From Pyrocephalus nanus (lineage: Eukaryota > Chordata > Aves > Passeriformes > Tyrannidae): a stretch of DNA of 64,000 nt. The notes beneath the pieces are model-generated. The model saw only the letters and a list, made by a program, of their open reading frames with translations. It ran no database searches and was not told where the DNA came from. How positions within the stretch are numbered: position 1 is the first letter of the stretch; every line of letters begins with the position of its first letter. This document shows, in pieces, positions 11,001-26,000 of the stretch. Location of the stretch: assembly GCA_038380795.1 (NCBI GenBank), contig CM076272.1, forward strand, positions 1,617,001-1,681,000, written 5' to 3'. The position numbers and the translations under genes were made by a program.

Positions 11001-14000
11001 TCCCAAATTAGAACCCACCATTGACATCATAACTAGATTACATTTTCTATAAAGGAAACTAAATATTTTAAAAATCAAAAAAAGAAGTAGACAGGGAAAG
11101 TACACATGCAGAGAACAGCAATCAGTCTGGACTCAGCCAGATGTTTAATCCCCAAGCTGGAATCATGCCAAGCCCTTCAAAGCCGAGTACCTGTTGGTGA
11201 CAATGAGGTTTGCTCTCCTGGCCCTTGGAAGGGCACAGTGGTACCGATACCTCTCCTTATCCAGCTTTTTGATGTGCAATTTCTGGAACAGAAACAGAAA
11301 TCATCTTGGGGCTGTGCAAAGACAATTCAAAGTGGTGCCTTCAGTACCAAAGCCTTTCAGAAAGTCACCTCACTGCAGCAGCTGTTTAAGGCAGGCTGTC
11401 AGTGAGTCACTGAGAGGTCTGCTCTGATCCACTCCCAGGTGGAACACTGACACTGCAGGATCAGACTATTTCCTCAGCTTTAATTTCCTTTCTGTGCTAA
11501 TAATTGTTCATTCTGCTGCACCCCACGCTGCAGACTGCATTCCAGAGGGAAAATCCTGCAGCAGGACCTTCCAAAGGAGGCAGCACATGACCCAGGCCCT
11601 TAGAACCTATCAGGATACAAACTGTCAGTGCATCCCCAGCCCAGGCTCTGGAGCACTGCACAGATGATGAGGGGAGACAGAAGTGCAGACTAAATTACTC
11701 ACCATGTTTTGGTTAGGCAACTTCAACTCAAGTGGCAAACTGACTATAGAGAAAGGTTTGAAATCAAGTACTGAAGTACCCCCTAAGATTTATTTTTGGC
11801 AGTTACTAAACTTTGGTTTTCATAGTTCCTATTCTGGTCATGCAGTTTAACTAAGTGTAATGTTTCTGAGCACGTCACCAGGTTTACATTCCATCAACAC
11901 AGACCAGCACAGAGCAGTCTCACAGTCACCCCTACATGAGAATTTACAATAATAATGGATCAAAGGCAACAAGATTCACACAGAGACACATGAATGTGTT
12001 TGTGGGAAAGGAATACACATCAAAACATCGTGCGGAGAAAGACAAAAGTATGAAATTAATAATAATAATAAAACCCAGCCTCAAAGTGAGTATGAGAAGA
12101 AATCTGTGCCAACTACTGGCCCTCCTCACATGCAAAAAATCTTTACCAAACACACATTCCACTTGCAAATAATGTTTAATCAGTAAAAATCAGCAAGGTA
12201 GTTACACAGGCGTAATATCAATAATAGCTTTGTACCCTGCAGGTCAGCACAAGCACCCTTCTCATCACACAGGAAATGTGCAGCTGCTGTGCAGGACATG
12301 AGGGCACACAGGAACAAAGCCTGGATGCACAAGACCTGCACCTGGATGCCCCAAAACAGGTTTGATGCTCTGCAGAGCAAGGTAGGATGACTGCCAGTTC
12401 ATTTACAGCTGTTACTGTGCAACTCAGCCTCTGTATAGCAGTAATGGCCTCAAGTTGTTTCTGACAAACTAGGAAGGACAAACTGAAGAGGAGGGACTAA
12501 AAACTGAGTATGGATTTAGTTATTCTGTGTAAATATAAATTTCCTTTTGTATTTCCAGAGTTGGACCCAATTAACTGGTAAGATGACAAAAGAAGTTCCA
12601 CTTGACTCCACATTTATCTGTGGTTAACCATACAGGCTAAGAACTCTGTGTAGTTTAAGTAACCAAAATTGAAAGATCAGCTTACATAAGATTCAATTAA
12701 AAGAAAGTTCAACATTTATTTATAGCTGCATTTTATTTTCATATATCTACAAGTTCAACAAATGTCTTAAAGCATCATCATATATCACAAATGACCCAAA
12801 AATCTTTTAAGCCCCAGAAGTGGATGAATATTCAAGACTGAAATCAACAGCATAGCCTTTTCCTGGACTTGCTGTCTAGTGATGTGAAGTTTTGAAAGAC
12901 ATTTTAAGTCAGCATTTTTTCAGCAATTAAAACCATGGGGTTGATACCTTCTATAAAAAAATATCCCTTTCTGACCATCTTAAAAACTTCTGAAACTGTA
13001 CAGTGCACATGAAAGGACAAAAGAAATGCCAGCAAGACTCCTTATCTCAAAGTGTCTTCCAAACATTAGAACAAAGATGGCAGGACATTACTAAAATGAA
13101 AATATGAACTCCCATTTTACACCTGAACCACAGCTGTTTCAAAAACAAGTGAAAGATTTAATAGGAAAACCCACCAGCATGTGAAGACTGCAACTCCAAG
13201 GCTGCAATCCATACTCTAAAGCCTTTTGTTGAAGATGAAGGAATGAGACATGCCACATATTTAAACAGATTTATTCATAAGCATGTTTCTCTGTTCAGGC
13301 TCAGAGCTCTGCAGAGCAAGGCTGTTTCTCATCACTTCAGAAACAATCCTGGCAGTATTTTTAGACTCTCCATGCAATGTGTTCCTAAAGGCAGAGTCCC
13401 CTCTGAGGGCTGTGCCTGCAAGATGCAGGAATTCCCAGAGCTATTCCCAATCCACCTGAGAGATGCCAGCACAGCGGTGGTGCCACTGTGGGACAAGGGG
13501 GCTGCACGTGATGGAAATCACTCCATGATCTGCACACTCTGACAACTCACACATCTTTCTCCAAAGCTGTTCTCTTGGTGAGCACTTTGAAGAAGTTAAC
13601 TCATTCTTATTTTACAGGGAAGTGAAAGAACCAGTGCAGATTTCCCCAGCAGAACAGGGAGGCAACCAGAAATAGAATCTGCAGTTCCCTGCACAGCCTG
13701 TGCCACACAACAGCCTCACCACCCTGCCTCAATTATTCAGGAGGTGTTGTTGTGCATTCTTTATAAAGCTCCATCCTTAACTGGGAAATGGAAGCAGATC
13801 CTGCTCAGGCACTGCACAATGACCGAGTGCACGGGGTCAGCACTGCACAATGACTGAGCACGGCCTGCAGGGTGTGAATGGGACCTGCCAGGCCCTGCAT
13901 GGACTGAGCCCACACCCATCAGATCAGCACTCCTGGGAAAAGGAACTGCGGAAACAACTTTACAAACCTGAACCCCTCTACTCCACCTGGCTCCTGTCCT

Positions 14001-17000
14001 CATTCTGCACCTCAAAACCCACTTACCAGGGGAAAAAAGCGACTTGTCTTTGAAGCAGCTCCTCCCAGGACAAGCTCCAATGCCCACCAGTGTCTGTATT
14101 TCACACACAACTACTTTAATTAAGCATTTTTTGATCCAGTCACTGGATTGAGGCATCCATTCCTCCAGGTGACCTTGCAAGGTTCCAGCCCTGGAAGCAT
14201 GTGTTTATTTTACAGGGACACAGGCATTAGATGAGTTAAAAGAGATGATAGTGGGGATTCTGGTTAAGCTACTTGTAACAGCATCAAAACTGCATCCAAA
14301 AATAAACAGCACTTGCACCTCTTGTGATTAAATTCATAAATGCACATAAAGCTGACTTTCTGACCCATCTTTCTGTTAAATATCCTATTTCCTGTAAAGA
14401 CACTGTCCCCTCTTGCTTCTAATTTACCTAAGAAAACAAAACCTTCCCAGCACTCACCTCAAGCATAATAACCAATTAAAATAATTAAATAATTGAAATA
14501 ATCAAAATAAGTAATTAACAAAAACCTTGTATTCAACTAAGTGACTTCTTGAGAGAAATAAACTATATTTAGTGAACTATACAGAGTTAGTATCCTGGTT
14601 AGTACACAATTCCAATCTGCACCATTTAGATCTAAGAAAAATACAATACCAGATGTGCAGGAAATGCAAAATATGCATTTTATAATACCCAGTTTTCAGT
14701 GTTAATTGTGCCACCTTTCCCCTTTTTCTAGATGTAAAAAATATAGTGAAAAAAAAATAAAAAAAATCAAGAAGACAAAATGTGGCCTGCTCAGTATATC
14801 ACAACTTAATTACACTTAATCAGTTAACAACAACAAAAAAAATCACTAAATGTTTTTTAAAACAATTTTGAATTGACCACTAAACACTAAAAAGGCATTG
14901 GTGGCAGAGTTGTTTCTGTTCAACCTTTTTTCCCCTCTGACAGGCAAAAAATTTGTTCTGACAACAGCTTGTTAATCTCAGCTTGCTCATTTCTAAGATG
15001 CTTATTAGTAATGAAATTTATGGCACTGCTTCATTTAGAAACAGATAAATATATTTTTTTATATATATATATATATATTTATTTTTTAAAATATATCTGT
15101 GTATGTGTGCGTGTAAGTTCCTGTTAACAGCTGTAAGTTTACACTTCTTTAATTCTGGTGAACAGCAAACCCCCCAAAGGTTCTGTGAATGAAACCCTGA
15201 GTCCACTCAGCTGCTGGGTGTTTAATTGAGAATGGTAATTGAAGGCAAGGTGGGTGATGGGCTGTAACACTGACAGGCCCCTGGCCCAGCACAGACACCA
15301 CAGGTACAGGTTGTCTCAGCATTTACATGCAAACAGCTCGTGGAATTACGAGCACTTTCCCAGAAGGGAACTCCATTCGATGGCACTGGTTTACATTTTG
15401 CACAAAACGGTGCTTTCTGCCTCATTCCACAGCCCTGGCTCTGCCAGGTTGCTAAGAAATAAATTAAATAAGTAAATGAACTCAGGATCTAACCTACCAC
15501 AGGTTTTTTTCCAAGTGCCTTCTGTTGTTGCCATTCCTAAGGAGCCAAGCATCCTTAGAAAAACAAATAAACAGGAGACAACCCCTGCCCGGCTCTCCCA
15601 TCTTACTCACTCATCTCATCTTACTGCAGATGGTAATTCAAGTTGGTTTTCTTAGCCCAGACAACATGAAACACTGTTTTATTCAACTGCTACACAGAAA
15701 AGATATGAATGAAGAGGACATGTTAAATGCAACCATGCCCTTCATCTAAGTATTTAAGGCAGATAAAAGACCGTGACAGAAATAGAAGAGAAATATGGAA
15801 AATGTTTACTCCATTAGTCCAGTTCTTGCTGCGTGTGCCAGGAGAGAAGGAGAAAGAAAAGAAACATTAGAAATAGAGCAGGAAATAAAGATTAAAAGAC
15901 CATCTAGAAGCAAGTAGCAAATGTGCAAGTTCTGGTCTTACTATGTTAATGTAGACAGTTATTTTACGCTTTTAGCAACAAAATAAGCATTTTAAGGTAA
16001 GTTTTAAGAGCATGAAGCCTGAAATAAAAATTAACCAGATTCTGACTATGTAGGACTTGAAAACTAATGTTATTGCTGCTCCATATGTCAGCCACATCCA
16101 TGTGAGGGAGCAGGCTAAACATCCCCACAATGCCTGTAGCTATGACAGATTGCTATTATGAACAGCAGAAGGAAAAACCAAAAAGTGGTGTTTTGAGAAT
16201 TCAGGCAGTTTTTTCAACTGCTGATACGACCAAACCATTCAAGCTCTATTAATCTTTTTTAAAAGTTGCTTAGTTTGTAAACCAACCTCAGCTTTGTTAT
16301 TATCACAGAAATTAGAACTGAGTATGGGAACGTTTTTGTTTGCAGATATTCAAACCTTAATCCCAATAATTCTTCATCCTCCTCCCCCCTTTCCAGAGCA
16401 CGAGGTAAGTGATTACAGACCACAGACCAGCAATGCTGCAGTTTTTTGATCCAGCTTACTCCAAGCTCTGGGCTTTCCCTGCAATCCAGGTTTGCCCCAT
16501 GGAATAGGCTGGGGTAAATATTTACTGCAGGTAAGGCAGCCACACATCCCTGGCAGCCTGTTTACAACTCCTCTTTCTGGAACCCCGGAGGTGAGAGAGT
16601 TTGAGCTGTATTTACAGTGCCAGACTCACCTCAAACAGATCATAGCCCTCAGCTTCCACCCTGTTGTAGGGCCGGATGATGCCATCCTCCCGGATGAGCC
16701 GCGGGGGACGCAGATTGGACACCTCTTCAGTTGACTCTGCCACCCTGCCCAGGACAGTGCAACAGTGTTCTGGTAAACTGAACCATTTCTGAGTCCAACC
16801 AACATATCAGTTGTAAAATACCCCACTGGCACTTCCTGGGTACCCTCCAGGTGCAAAGACACACTGCTGATAATAAACCAAAAGGAGCATCAGCCAATGA
16901 AACAGCTGCAGAACGAGTTGGAGAAGTTTACTCCCAACTGCAGATAATTTACTGCAGGTTCTCAAGTATAATAAACACACTACCCAAAGGTCCCTTTAAA

Positions 17001-20000
17001 ACACAAGAAGCTCCTGCTGACCAAATTTCTAACTGGGTATTTTTACTCTGAAAATGTCAGTGGTGAGTTTAAATGATATTTAGGTATTTGTACGCAATAA
17101 TACCCAAACCTACCTCTAACGTAAAATTTACACAAGATCTTTAAATTCCTTTCCCATCAGGGGAGGGAGTGAAAGGAGAAAACTGATTAGTTATCGTCTA
17201 CCTGAACTACAACACCAGCAGCCATTTCCAGATCATTATGAAAGACATTCATTACAGGCTCCAAGACATTTCTCAACCTCCCAAATCATCCTGCTTATTG
17301 TACTTCACACAAATCATGGTCTGGCACCCTGGACCCTTCACCCCCTGGGAGAAGTGTGAGCCCTGTACCTCTGGATGCCCTGGAAGGTGCTGCTGGCCAT
17401 GTCCACGATGCCTCCCGTGGGCCGGGCCACCACTCCCACCAGCCCCTTCCCAATGCCCTTGAAGAATCCAGCTGCTCCTTCTTTTTTAGCCCCTTTGAAA
17501 GAACGGGAACAAAAAGAGCAACAGTTTTAGTGACCTTAAAGACATTAGCACAGAATGAAACCCTTGCTGCTCCAGGCTGCACCAGGAGTGGTTTGGATGG
17601 AAACAGCCCACACAGCCACTGATTCCATCCCATCCACCCCCACAAAAAGCTGTCCAGGGAAAGGCACACATTGATTCCTGCTCTGTTCAGACTCATCACT
17701 GTTCAATTAATACCTCACCAGGCTGCCAGGCAGCAGAACTGAGATGTGCACAACACTCTCCTGCTCACACCTTCAGTGTGGCCAGTGGAGCAGCTCTTAC
17801 AGCCTGACAGTAAGAACAAATATTCTGAAGACACTCAGATGCACAAATGTCAGGGAAGAGGACTACTGCTATCTGAAAAATGACATGTATCTGCTGACAC
17901 ATAACTGTGGAACAGCCAAAAGGGTGTTTGGAGAACATGTGTGTTCATGCACCAATGAGACAAGGACTACAGACCAAAGTACCACCCCAAAGCTGTGAAA
18001 TAAAACAACCACTGACTGCCAACACTGGAATCACTGTGACTCAGATTAGTAAGGGACATTTTCTCTTGGATGATTTTCATTTATCTATCATACTGATGAA
18101 GTAACAGGAACAAATACTGATTTCAGTCATAAAGCCAAATTTATTTTTTAAGATTTTTTCCAACCTTAAGAGTCCCAAAAATTTTTATTTTATTATTTTT
18201 AGTATCTTTATTCTGGCTTTAAACAATAAATTGGGTACTACAGCAGCCCTAACAAAATACATCATGAGCACAAACCATTTGTTAACTCATACAAGGGTTG
18301 AAAAGCTGGTAAGCCAATACTAAAGATATTTGAAGAAATCATCATATGATTAGAAATATAAATCTTGCTATGCCTTAGCATCACCACACTTAGATTGATA
18401 TTTCTTAAAATTACAAAATAAATTGTGAAGGACTGCAGTGCAGTCCTAGTGCTTACCTTCCACTGGTTTGGTGATGATGCCTGTGACACCTCCAACAACC
18501 CCCTAAAACAAAGAAGAGAATAAAGCTCCACTCAGGAACTGGAATGCTCTGAGTCCAGTCAGAGCATTCAGTGCAGTGTGCTGGCAGGACTAATAAACCT
18601 GCTGTACAGTAATCACCAGTCCTGCAGCAATTCAGTAATTATTTCCCTTTCACTACTAACAGGAAGCTGCCAGAATTCCCAGTCATGAGTAAGTGATAGC
18701 AATTAGGGCAAGGTAAATTAACAGCAAATAACTCTCCATTGGACCTGAAAGGTTGAGTCGTTGAAAGACACCAAGGCAGATGAATGAAAATGCCCTGAGA
18801 TAACTTCCCATATCTTAGAAACACTAACAGAATCAACTCCACAATGTTTACTATTTATTAATTACTTAGAAATATGTTGACTGTTTTTATTTTGAATGGA
18901 GTGTGATGGAAATTATTAGAAGACTTAATTTGCAGTCATGTAATACAGACCCCCTCAGTCATGGTTTATTATGTCAGGTTTTTCTCATGTACAGAAATAG
19001 ATGTGATCTTCCAGCAACCAGAAGAGACTCCCAATTTTAGATTATCAAAAAAAAATACAGTGGTTGCACAGCTTCTCTTTCAGAAAAAAAACATCTTCAA
19101 CCTAATGTAGTACTTCCTTTTATACATATTCTGCTTGCTTTATGCTCCCATTCCTTAGAACCAAAAAACCCAGCAGTTTTGTAAGACCTCAGCCCAGAGA
19201 AAGTCATTTCCACTATGCAGCAGAGCTCACAATTCACAGCCAGCTGACCTGACAGAATTGACTGCAAGGTCAAGTAAGGGCCTGGTTACTTTACTTACCT
19301 CACACATTGGTTCAATGTAACTGTTTATTAATCTAATTGACAGCAGCAATTGTGTCACTTGCTACATTTTCCCTTTCCAGGACCTTAACTTCAGTTCCTG
19401 GCACCAGAACCAAGGGCTCAAACCCCACACTGAGTGCTATGTTTGTGTGTATGAGTGCCTGTTTGTGACTCCTGCTCAGCTCATGAGCCGACAGAGAAGG
19501 CATCAGACTTCCTTGCAGGCAGTTTTGCAGCCTGGGTTTGCAGTGGGCACATCACACACTCCTCCCCGAGCTCTTACCCGTAACAAGCCTTTCCCTCCCT
19601 TGGCCAGGCTCTCCCCAAAGTCCTTTGGCTGCCGACCCATTTCCTCCCTCCTTTTCTGCTGGAATTCTTCATCCAGAGTGATGGCAGCCAGGCCTTTTCC
19701 CACAGTGCCAGTGATCCTGGACACCACCCCTGCTGCTCCACCTGGGGGAACAGGGCAGATAAAAGCTCAACAGCACAGCTCAACAGCAGACAACACACAA
19801 CAATTCACAGCAAATGCCCCTCATAGTTTAGATTGGATGAATTTACACAGAGCAGAGCCCACAGGCTGGCCATGAGAACACTCCAGGATGTCCATACACA
19901 CAGAGAAAGGGAACTCTTACATCACTACATGTTCTATATATAGCATACTGAATGACATAATATTCTAATTACTGTAACACACAGCTAAATGAAAACCTAA

Positions 20001-23000
20001 GGTAATTGTAACAGTAGCTGTCTAAATAACACTTCTCAGGCTCCTCCAGACATTTCAGGTCCATTAGAATTCTGTTTCTTATTCATGCACAGCATGTTAC
20101 TAATTCAGTTACATATTCAGTGTTTCTCAGTTTGGTTGCTCAGCCTACAAAGCAGACATTTAGATGGTCTGTGGTAAATTAAGTGTGAATGATCCCTATC
20201 ACAAATACTGCCTACAGTGTGACAAACTTAAATAGTCATCAGTGAAACACCACCCAGGTCTTTATCACAGCAGTAACATGTGGCACATACCCACTGTGTG
20301 GCCAAGGAGACTCCTAACACCAATTACAAAGCCTTCAGCAAATTCTTCAGGTCCTTGAACAGCCCCCTGAAAATGAGGTTTATTAGAAATAGCACACAAC
20401 CATGCATTGGTGCATCTGTTTCAAGAATAACTAGCAATTCCTGCACACTGATGCAAGTAAGACCATCTGAATACGTTATTTCTTAAAAATTAACATTAAA
20501 AAATTACTGCTTTCTGACCTGTTCAGGGCATGGATTACAGTGACAACAAAACTGCAGCCCCCCCCAGTGCATTCCATCAGCCTGCTCTAAACACACAGTC
20601 ACAGGATCAGGGACTCATACCTGGAATGGCTCATAAAAGAAAGCTTCCACTCCCTCAGACAAGCCTCTGATCAGGCCAAATGGATTGCCAAGAACATCTA
20701 ATCCAAGCACAAGGACATACATCTGTTTCAGGAACTAAAGAATAAGGGGAGAAAAAAGGCAGAACCCAAAAGCAGCGTTAGGAGCTGTTGTTACACACAG
20801 TTCGTGTCAGAACCCAAAGCTGGTACACTTGGTAATTTACTGCCCAAGGAAGGTGGTAGAATACTCAAATGTTCCTACTAGAGTGAAGATTGGCTTAGGC
20901 AAATGATGTATTATATGTTAGATAACTAACAGATACTATTACTGAAGAAAGATAAAAAGAACAGAAGGAATAATTTAAAAAAATTTAAAACACATTTAAG
21001 GACACTTCTCTGTTTACATTTTCATAATTGTGTCACCAGATCCCTACTGCAGTATCACGAGATAAAAAATTAGTAGCTTTCAGAGGTATTCACCTTTCCT
21101 ATTTTCTACATTCTCTGAAGCACATACTCAACATTTTACACAAGGCTTGACTAAATAATTACCTGTTCACTGTAATGTCTCACAACTCTCTTCATCAGTT
21201 GATCTCTCTTGTAGAACTGGTATTTGATTTCAAAGAAAGCGAGTCTGAAAGACAAGTAATCACACATCAGTTATGGAGACCCTTCCTCCTTCAGTGCCTT
21301 CAGGTAATCCTGAAGCCCAATTCCCTTCAAAAGGATCCCAAACCCCCTCATCCCTCACTCCTCCCTTTCCCCCAAGGCTGTATAAACTTGCACCAGAGTC
21401 AGTCAGCAAAGTTCACCACGCATCCAATCAGTAAGTGTAGAGTGGCTTTAGTCAAAGTATTAAAAACCCCACCAGTTTTCTCATCTTACTTGAAAACAAC
21501 GTCATCCACGTCTGTCAGAGTGGCTCCAATGCTTTTCAACAGCAGGTTCAGGGAATGGATGGCTATCATGACCTCCCCCTTATCTGATGCTTCCCCACCA
21601 GAAGCCAGAGACAAACTCAAATGCAACTGTCAAGATAAAAACAGTAAAACAAGACAAATCAAGACCAAAAAGAACCTCCAAACCACAGCAGACAGATTGT
21701 GTGGTGCATGTGCAAAAAAATCAGTGGTGAAAGAGCGGAAAACGTATTTGGACTCTGTGATGAAATGTGCCATTTCAAACATGCTTGTGCTCACACTGGT
21801 ATTAAATATAAATAGATACAGTTATTATCACATTAACATAGGTATGTATTTATATTTCCATGCAGAGCAGTGTCCAATTGTCCTAGAAGTTCAATTTTAC
21901 ACAGTAAACCTCTGTGCAAACAAGGAGTTAAAATTTAAATTGATTTACTTTACTAGTTTGTGTGTATTTTTGCAATTAGTCTCTCTTTGGAGGAAACATG
22001 AACTTTGAACTGTCTTTGACACTGTAAAACAGAAAAGTTTTTTAGTGTTGGTCAGACAAAAAAATTCACACACTTTTCTTAAGAGTGGAAAGGGCAACAG
22101 AAAACTATTCTCCTCTTCCCTTGTTCATCCTCATAACCAATATTGTCCCTTCTACTCACTACAAGAGGGCACAGCCCTTAACCTGCATGATTTCACTGTT
22201 TCAAGACTCCCAATTCTCAGTGTTCCCACTGGTCAGTGGTGTCCAATATCAAGAGAAGTCTACTGAAGTTAGGTGAAAAAACAGGAGAGAAAAAGAAGCC
22301 CCTTCCTGTGCTTAACAAGCAGCTTGTCTGACATTTTAAATAAAGATGCAAAAGAAACTTAAAAGTTCTGGGTGTTTCTTCAACAGCTTTAGCCAGGCTG
22401 GGCAGAGGATCATGTCTGAATATCACACATGTCTTGTTGCTCCAGTCTTTTCCCTGGGTTCACCCTTCTCTTCCAAGTTTAGAAGCACAGTCATAGGAGA
22501 AAAATAATCCAAGAATCGAAGAGCACTCTCACAGACACTCAGTGAAATAACTAAACCCCTGAAATTAGGGTTCATGTCAGTCTTTAATATGGTCAGGGAA
22601 AAGGAAGGAAAGTAAGTAAACTTTTTCCCCCTAAATTCTTCTCCAATCTGATAGGCTTAGAGGAGAATTCTGCTAATTCAGAATAATGTCTAATTACTGA
22701 TGGCCTTTCTTCTCCTCCTTCAAAAAATCTCACTGCTTCAAGAGAGACATCAAGACAAGCCCATGAAAGTGTACTTTTTAGCAATTTCTGATACATTACT
22801 TGGATACCTTCAATCCAACATTTTCCCTGGCTGTCATCATCATTCCACCCATTGACTCTCCCACTCTGGGATGGTTAAGGGTCTGTTTGTACTCAGGGAC
22901 GACAAAGTTTTCCAACAAAGTATTAAATTCCAGAGAACAAAATCCCCACCAGGATGTATTTCCTATCAGGAATTAAGAGCTGATTAATAGCAGGTGTTGT

Positions 23001-26000
23001 ATTGACCAAAAATGTCTCTGTTGCATACCTTAATTGGAGAAATATGGAAATGTTCAAAGAAGCTGAGCATGGACAGGTCTGTCAGGGAGGATTCCATCAG
23101 CTCAGTGTTCAGTGCATCCACATCTGGCTGAATTAATTTGGACTGGTTTTGTCATGTAAAAATGAAAAGGAAAAAAAAAGGAAGCTTATTTCATCAGCAT
23201 ATATGTAATATAACTAATCATATGTCTTAAATATATATATAAAGAGTAGAAATAAGAATCATAGTCAAATACAGTTAACCACTTAAATGTAACTCTACTA
23301 ATGTATTTCTTGTACCCAGGGTAAACAAAAAAAACCCCAAAACAATCAACAACACAAAAAAACCCACACCACAACCTCACAAAAACAACAAAAAACCCTC
23401 TCCTCTCATACACAACAATTCAACACTTTGCAGGTCATTTTTTCATTTTATACTATACTGATATTCACTTAAATTTCTCAGTCACTTAAGGTATCACTTC
23501 CATAGGTTCTCTGGGGTATTTTTTATTTCCTCACAAAATCACAATTTTTATACAGAACATCTGAAAACGTTTAACAGAAATACCAATACTAATTGAAAAC
23601 TATTTTATGATGTCCCTTAATTCACATTGTGAAATGCAAATTCACTTATTTAAACTGAAATGTTCAGGAACTTGCAACACTAGAACCACGAAGGTTCCAG
23701 CAAAAATCAATTCTCACACATTACCCTTTGTCTTTCAGCTTCTGGGTCTGTAGATGGAGTGAAAAGTTCACCAAGCGCTCCTAAAAATCCCTGATCAATT
23801 TTCAGTGCCATTTCCTGGATAAGAACCATGAAGTACCTAAAATGGGAAAACCAAATGTGCATATTTAGAGAAGTTGAACTGAAATATCTCCTGCTTGCCC
23901 TACACAACTGGAGCTTGGCAGGATTCACAATCTACAGTATCAACTGTCCATGTCCCTCAGAAATGCTTATTGACCACACAAAGCTACATCACTGTAGTTT
24001 ATTCAACCCTAATACTTCCAAAATTTACCTGAAAACCATCACCAAATACTTCCCCCATTCCCACATTACAATTCCAGGTGCTTCATAACCTGAACAACAC
24101 ATTTCCAAGTGCCTCTCTTCAAGTCATATTATTGAATATTTATTTTAGTAAAATCCACCATCCTCAAATATTACATGCACCCTATTTGGGTACAGATATT
24201 TTCATTAGAAACCATCAGTATAAAGTTTCTGTCTCATTGTTAGTGCAGAAACTCCAGACACAGACATATTCACCAACAAACATTTTATACTCTACTGGGC
24301 CACTTGAAATCATTTGTTGTTGGAGCACCAAACACCCAGCACTGACCAGGCACACACAACTCAGATACTGCACTACAAGATGGAAATATTCTGATTATGA
24401 AAGAATTTGCATAACAGCCCCATCATGTGGTCAGCCCCTACTTTCTAAAATAAGTTCCATTTAAAACAATGTTTTTTCACAGGAGACATTTAAAAATTCA
24501 GCCAAAAGTAAGAGTTGTTTGGATAGGAGAACAAATGTAGAGCAAGGTTCCCTTCTAAAATATATTTAAAACACATTAAATCCCTAAAATTGTGAGACAA
24601 CACACTGTTAAACTCACTTGAACTGCAGCACTTTGCTGTACTCGTTGAACCTGGTGATGACACTGATGTCAATGAAGGGCTTTGGTTCTAAACAGAAAAA
24701 AAAAATAATTAAGAATATGCTAAAAATAAATTGCCAAGTTTCTACTTGGCTGAATAAATCTGATATTGCCATGGGCTTTCCTCTTACCTGAATCCAAAGC
24801 AATGGACTTGGGAGGGGCTACAGGGTGAAACACAACAGGAAACATCGATCCTGGCAATTGATTATCCACCTGAAACACGATTGCATCATCACAGGGATAT
24901 TTTAGTGACACGATAAACACAACTTCCCTTCTAGAAGGCTTGAGAAACTTGAGGTTGTGTTGAAGAAGAACGTCATCCATATCTGGGGGGAGCAGGGCAG
25001 AGTGAAGGGACTGCTCTGGTTTTGTTGTCAGTGGCACCATCAGCTCTAAAAGCTCAGATGGGGGGCAGTGTGGCACAGGGGATGGGTCCAGAGGGTCACA
25101 CTCACACTGAGTGCAGCACTGAAACTGCCTTCACCCCAACAGAAAACCAAAGCTGAGCACCACATGCCCCACCTCTGGAGACACTGCCTGGGAGATGAAC
25201 CGAACCCACAGCTCCCTGCAGGCTCAGTGCACACACACGGGGAAGGAAGGGCGGTACCTGCAGCCAGTACAGCTGAGCCCGTAAGCTCCTCTGGTGAGGG
25301 GACTGCTTGAATTCCACCTGAATTCCCGACAGGAAGTTCCGGCGGATGCTGCACCGCACTGGCAGACGCATTTCCATGGGAAACTTACTGAAATTCACCT
25401 GCAAATGGAAGGAAGCAGAGCTAACACAGACTGAGGGACAATCAGCTGTTCTGTTCCTGGTAAACAGGTCAGCAAATAAAACCTGGGGTTTTCCTTATTC
25501 CCTGCTCTGATCACATGGCTACTGGATTACCCCACACATTCTGAAAGCAACAAAACCCACAGGTCAGTCTGACAAAGACATTCAATTGTAGCTTTACTTG
25601 TCCCCAAGCAGAGACCTTTGTGCCATCTCAGTAACATTTTCTTCATGAGTCTGTATTACACTGTATAATTACAGATATTTACATTCAGCTCACTACTTTC
25701 CCAGCTGATGTTTTCAACCTGATCCTGAAATAGGAAGAAAAAGCTCTCCTTTATTTGGAGACAAATGTAATGACCTACAGATACAAGGTTTATACCATGT
25801 CCTGTAAATGCACCACTGGCATGTACAAAACCCCAGTGTTCAGAGAGCTGAGGGGATATGCATGTTCTGCAAATGACATGATAATTTAGAAAACAAGACT
25901 GATGATGGTACTGTAAAATGCCTGTGCTGAACTTGGCCATTTAAATACATTAAGTTTATGCATGGAACACAGGCATGTACAATCAATGTCTGAGAAAGAT

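Larger units (their letters stand above)
11283..16629 (-). other. VPS13C: Largest intron (5.3 kb) between exons 65 and 66
   Basis: About eight times the mean intron length here. I see an ATT/AAT microsatellite (12055-12071), a 31-bp duplication (13809-13870), a very AT-rich block (14460-14880) and an AT dinucleotide run (15061-15078). No exon, CR1 or RNA gene recognised. Confidence 0.8.

Noticed and set aside
21175..22008. Longest open frame in the window, 277 codons on the plus strand
   Set aside because: It is antisense across VPS13C exons 58 and 59 and their introns, has no recognisable domain, low-complexity composition in its second half, and no promoter or splice context. Chance frame.
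24870..25076. Open frame continuing upstream of exon 54
   Set aside because: The acceptor at 24870-24871 joins exon 53 exactly at the conserved LQ-VDNQ junction; the extension is intron.
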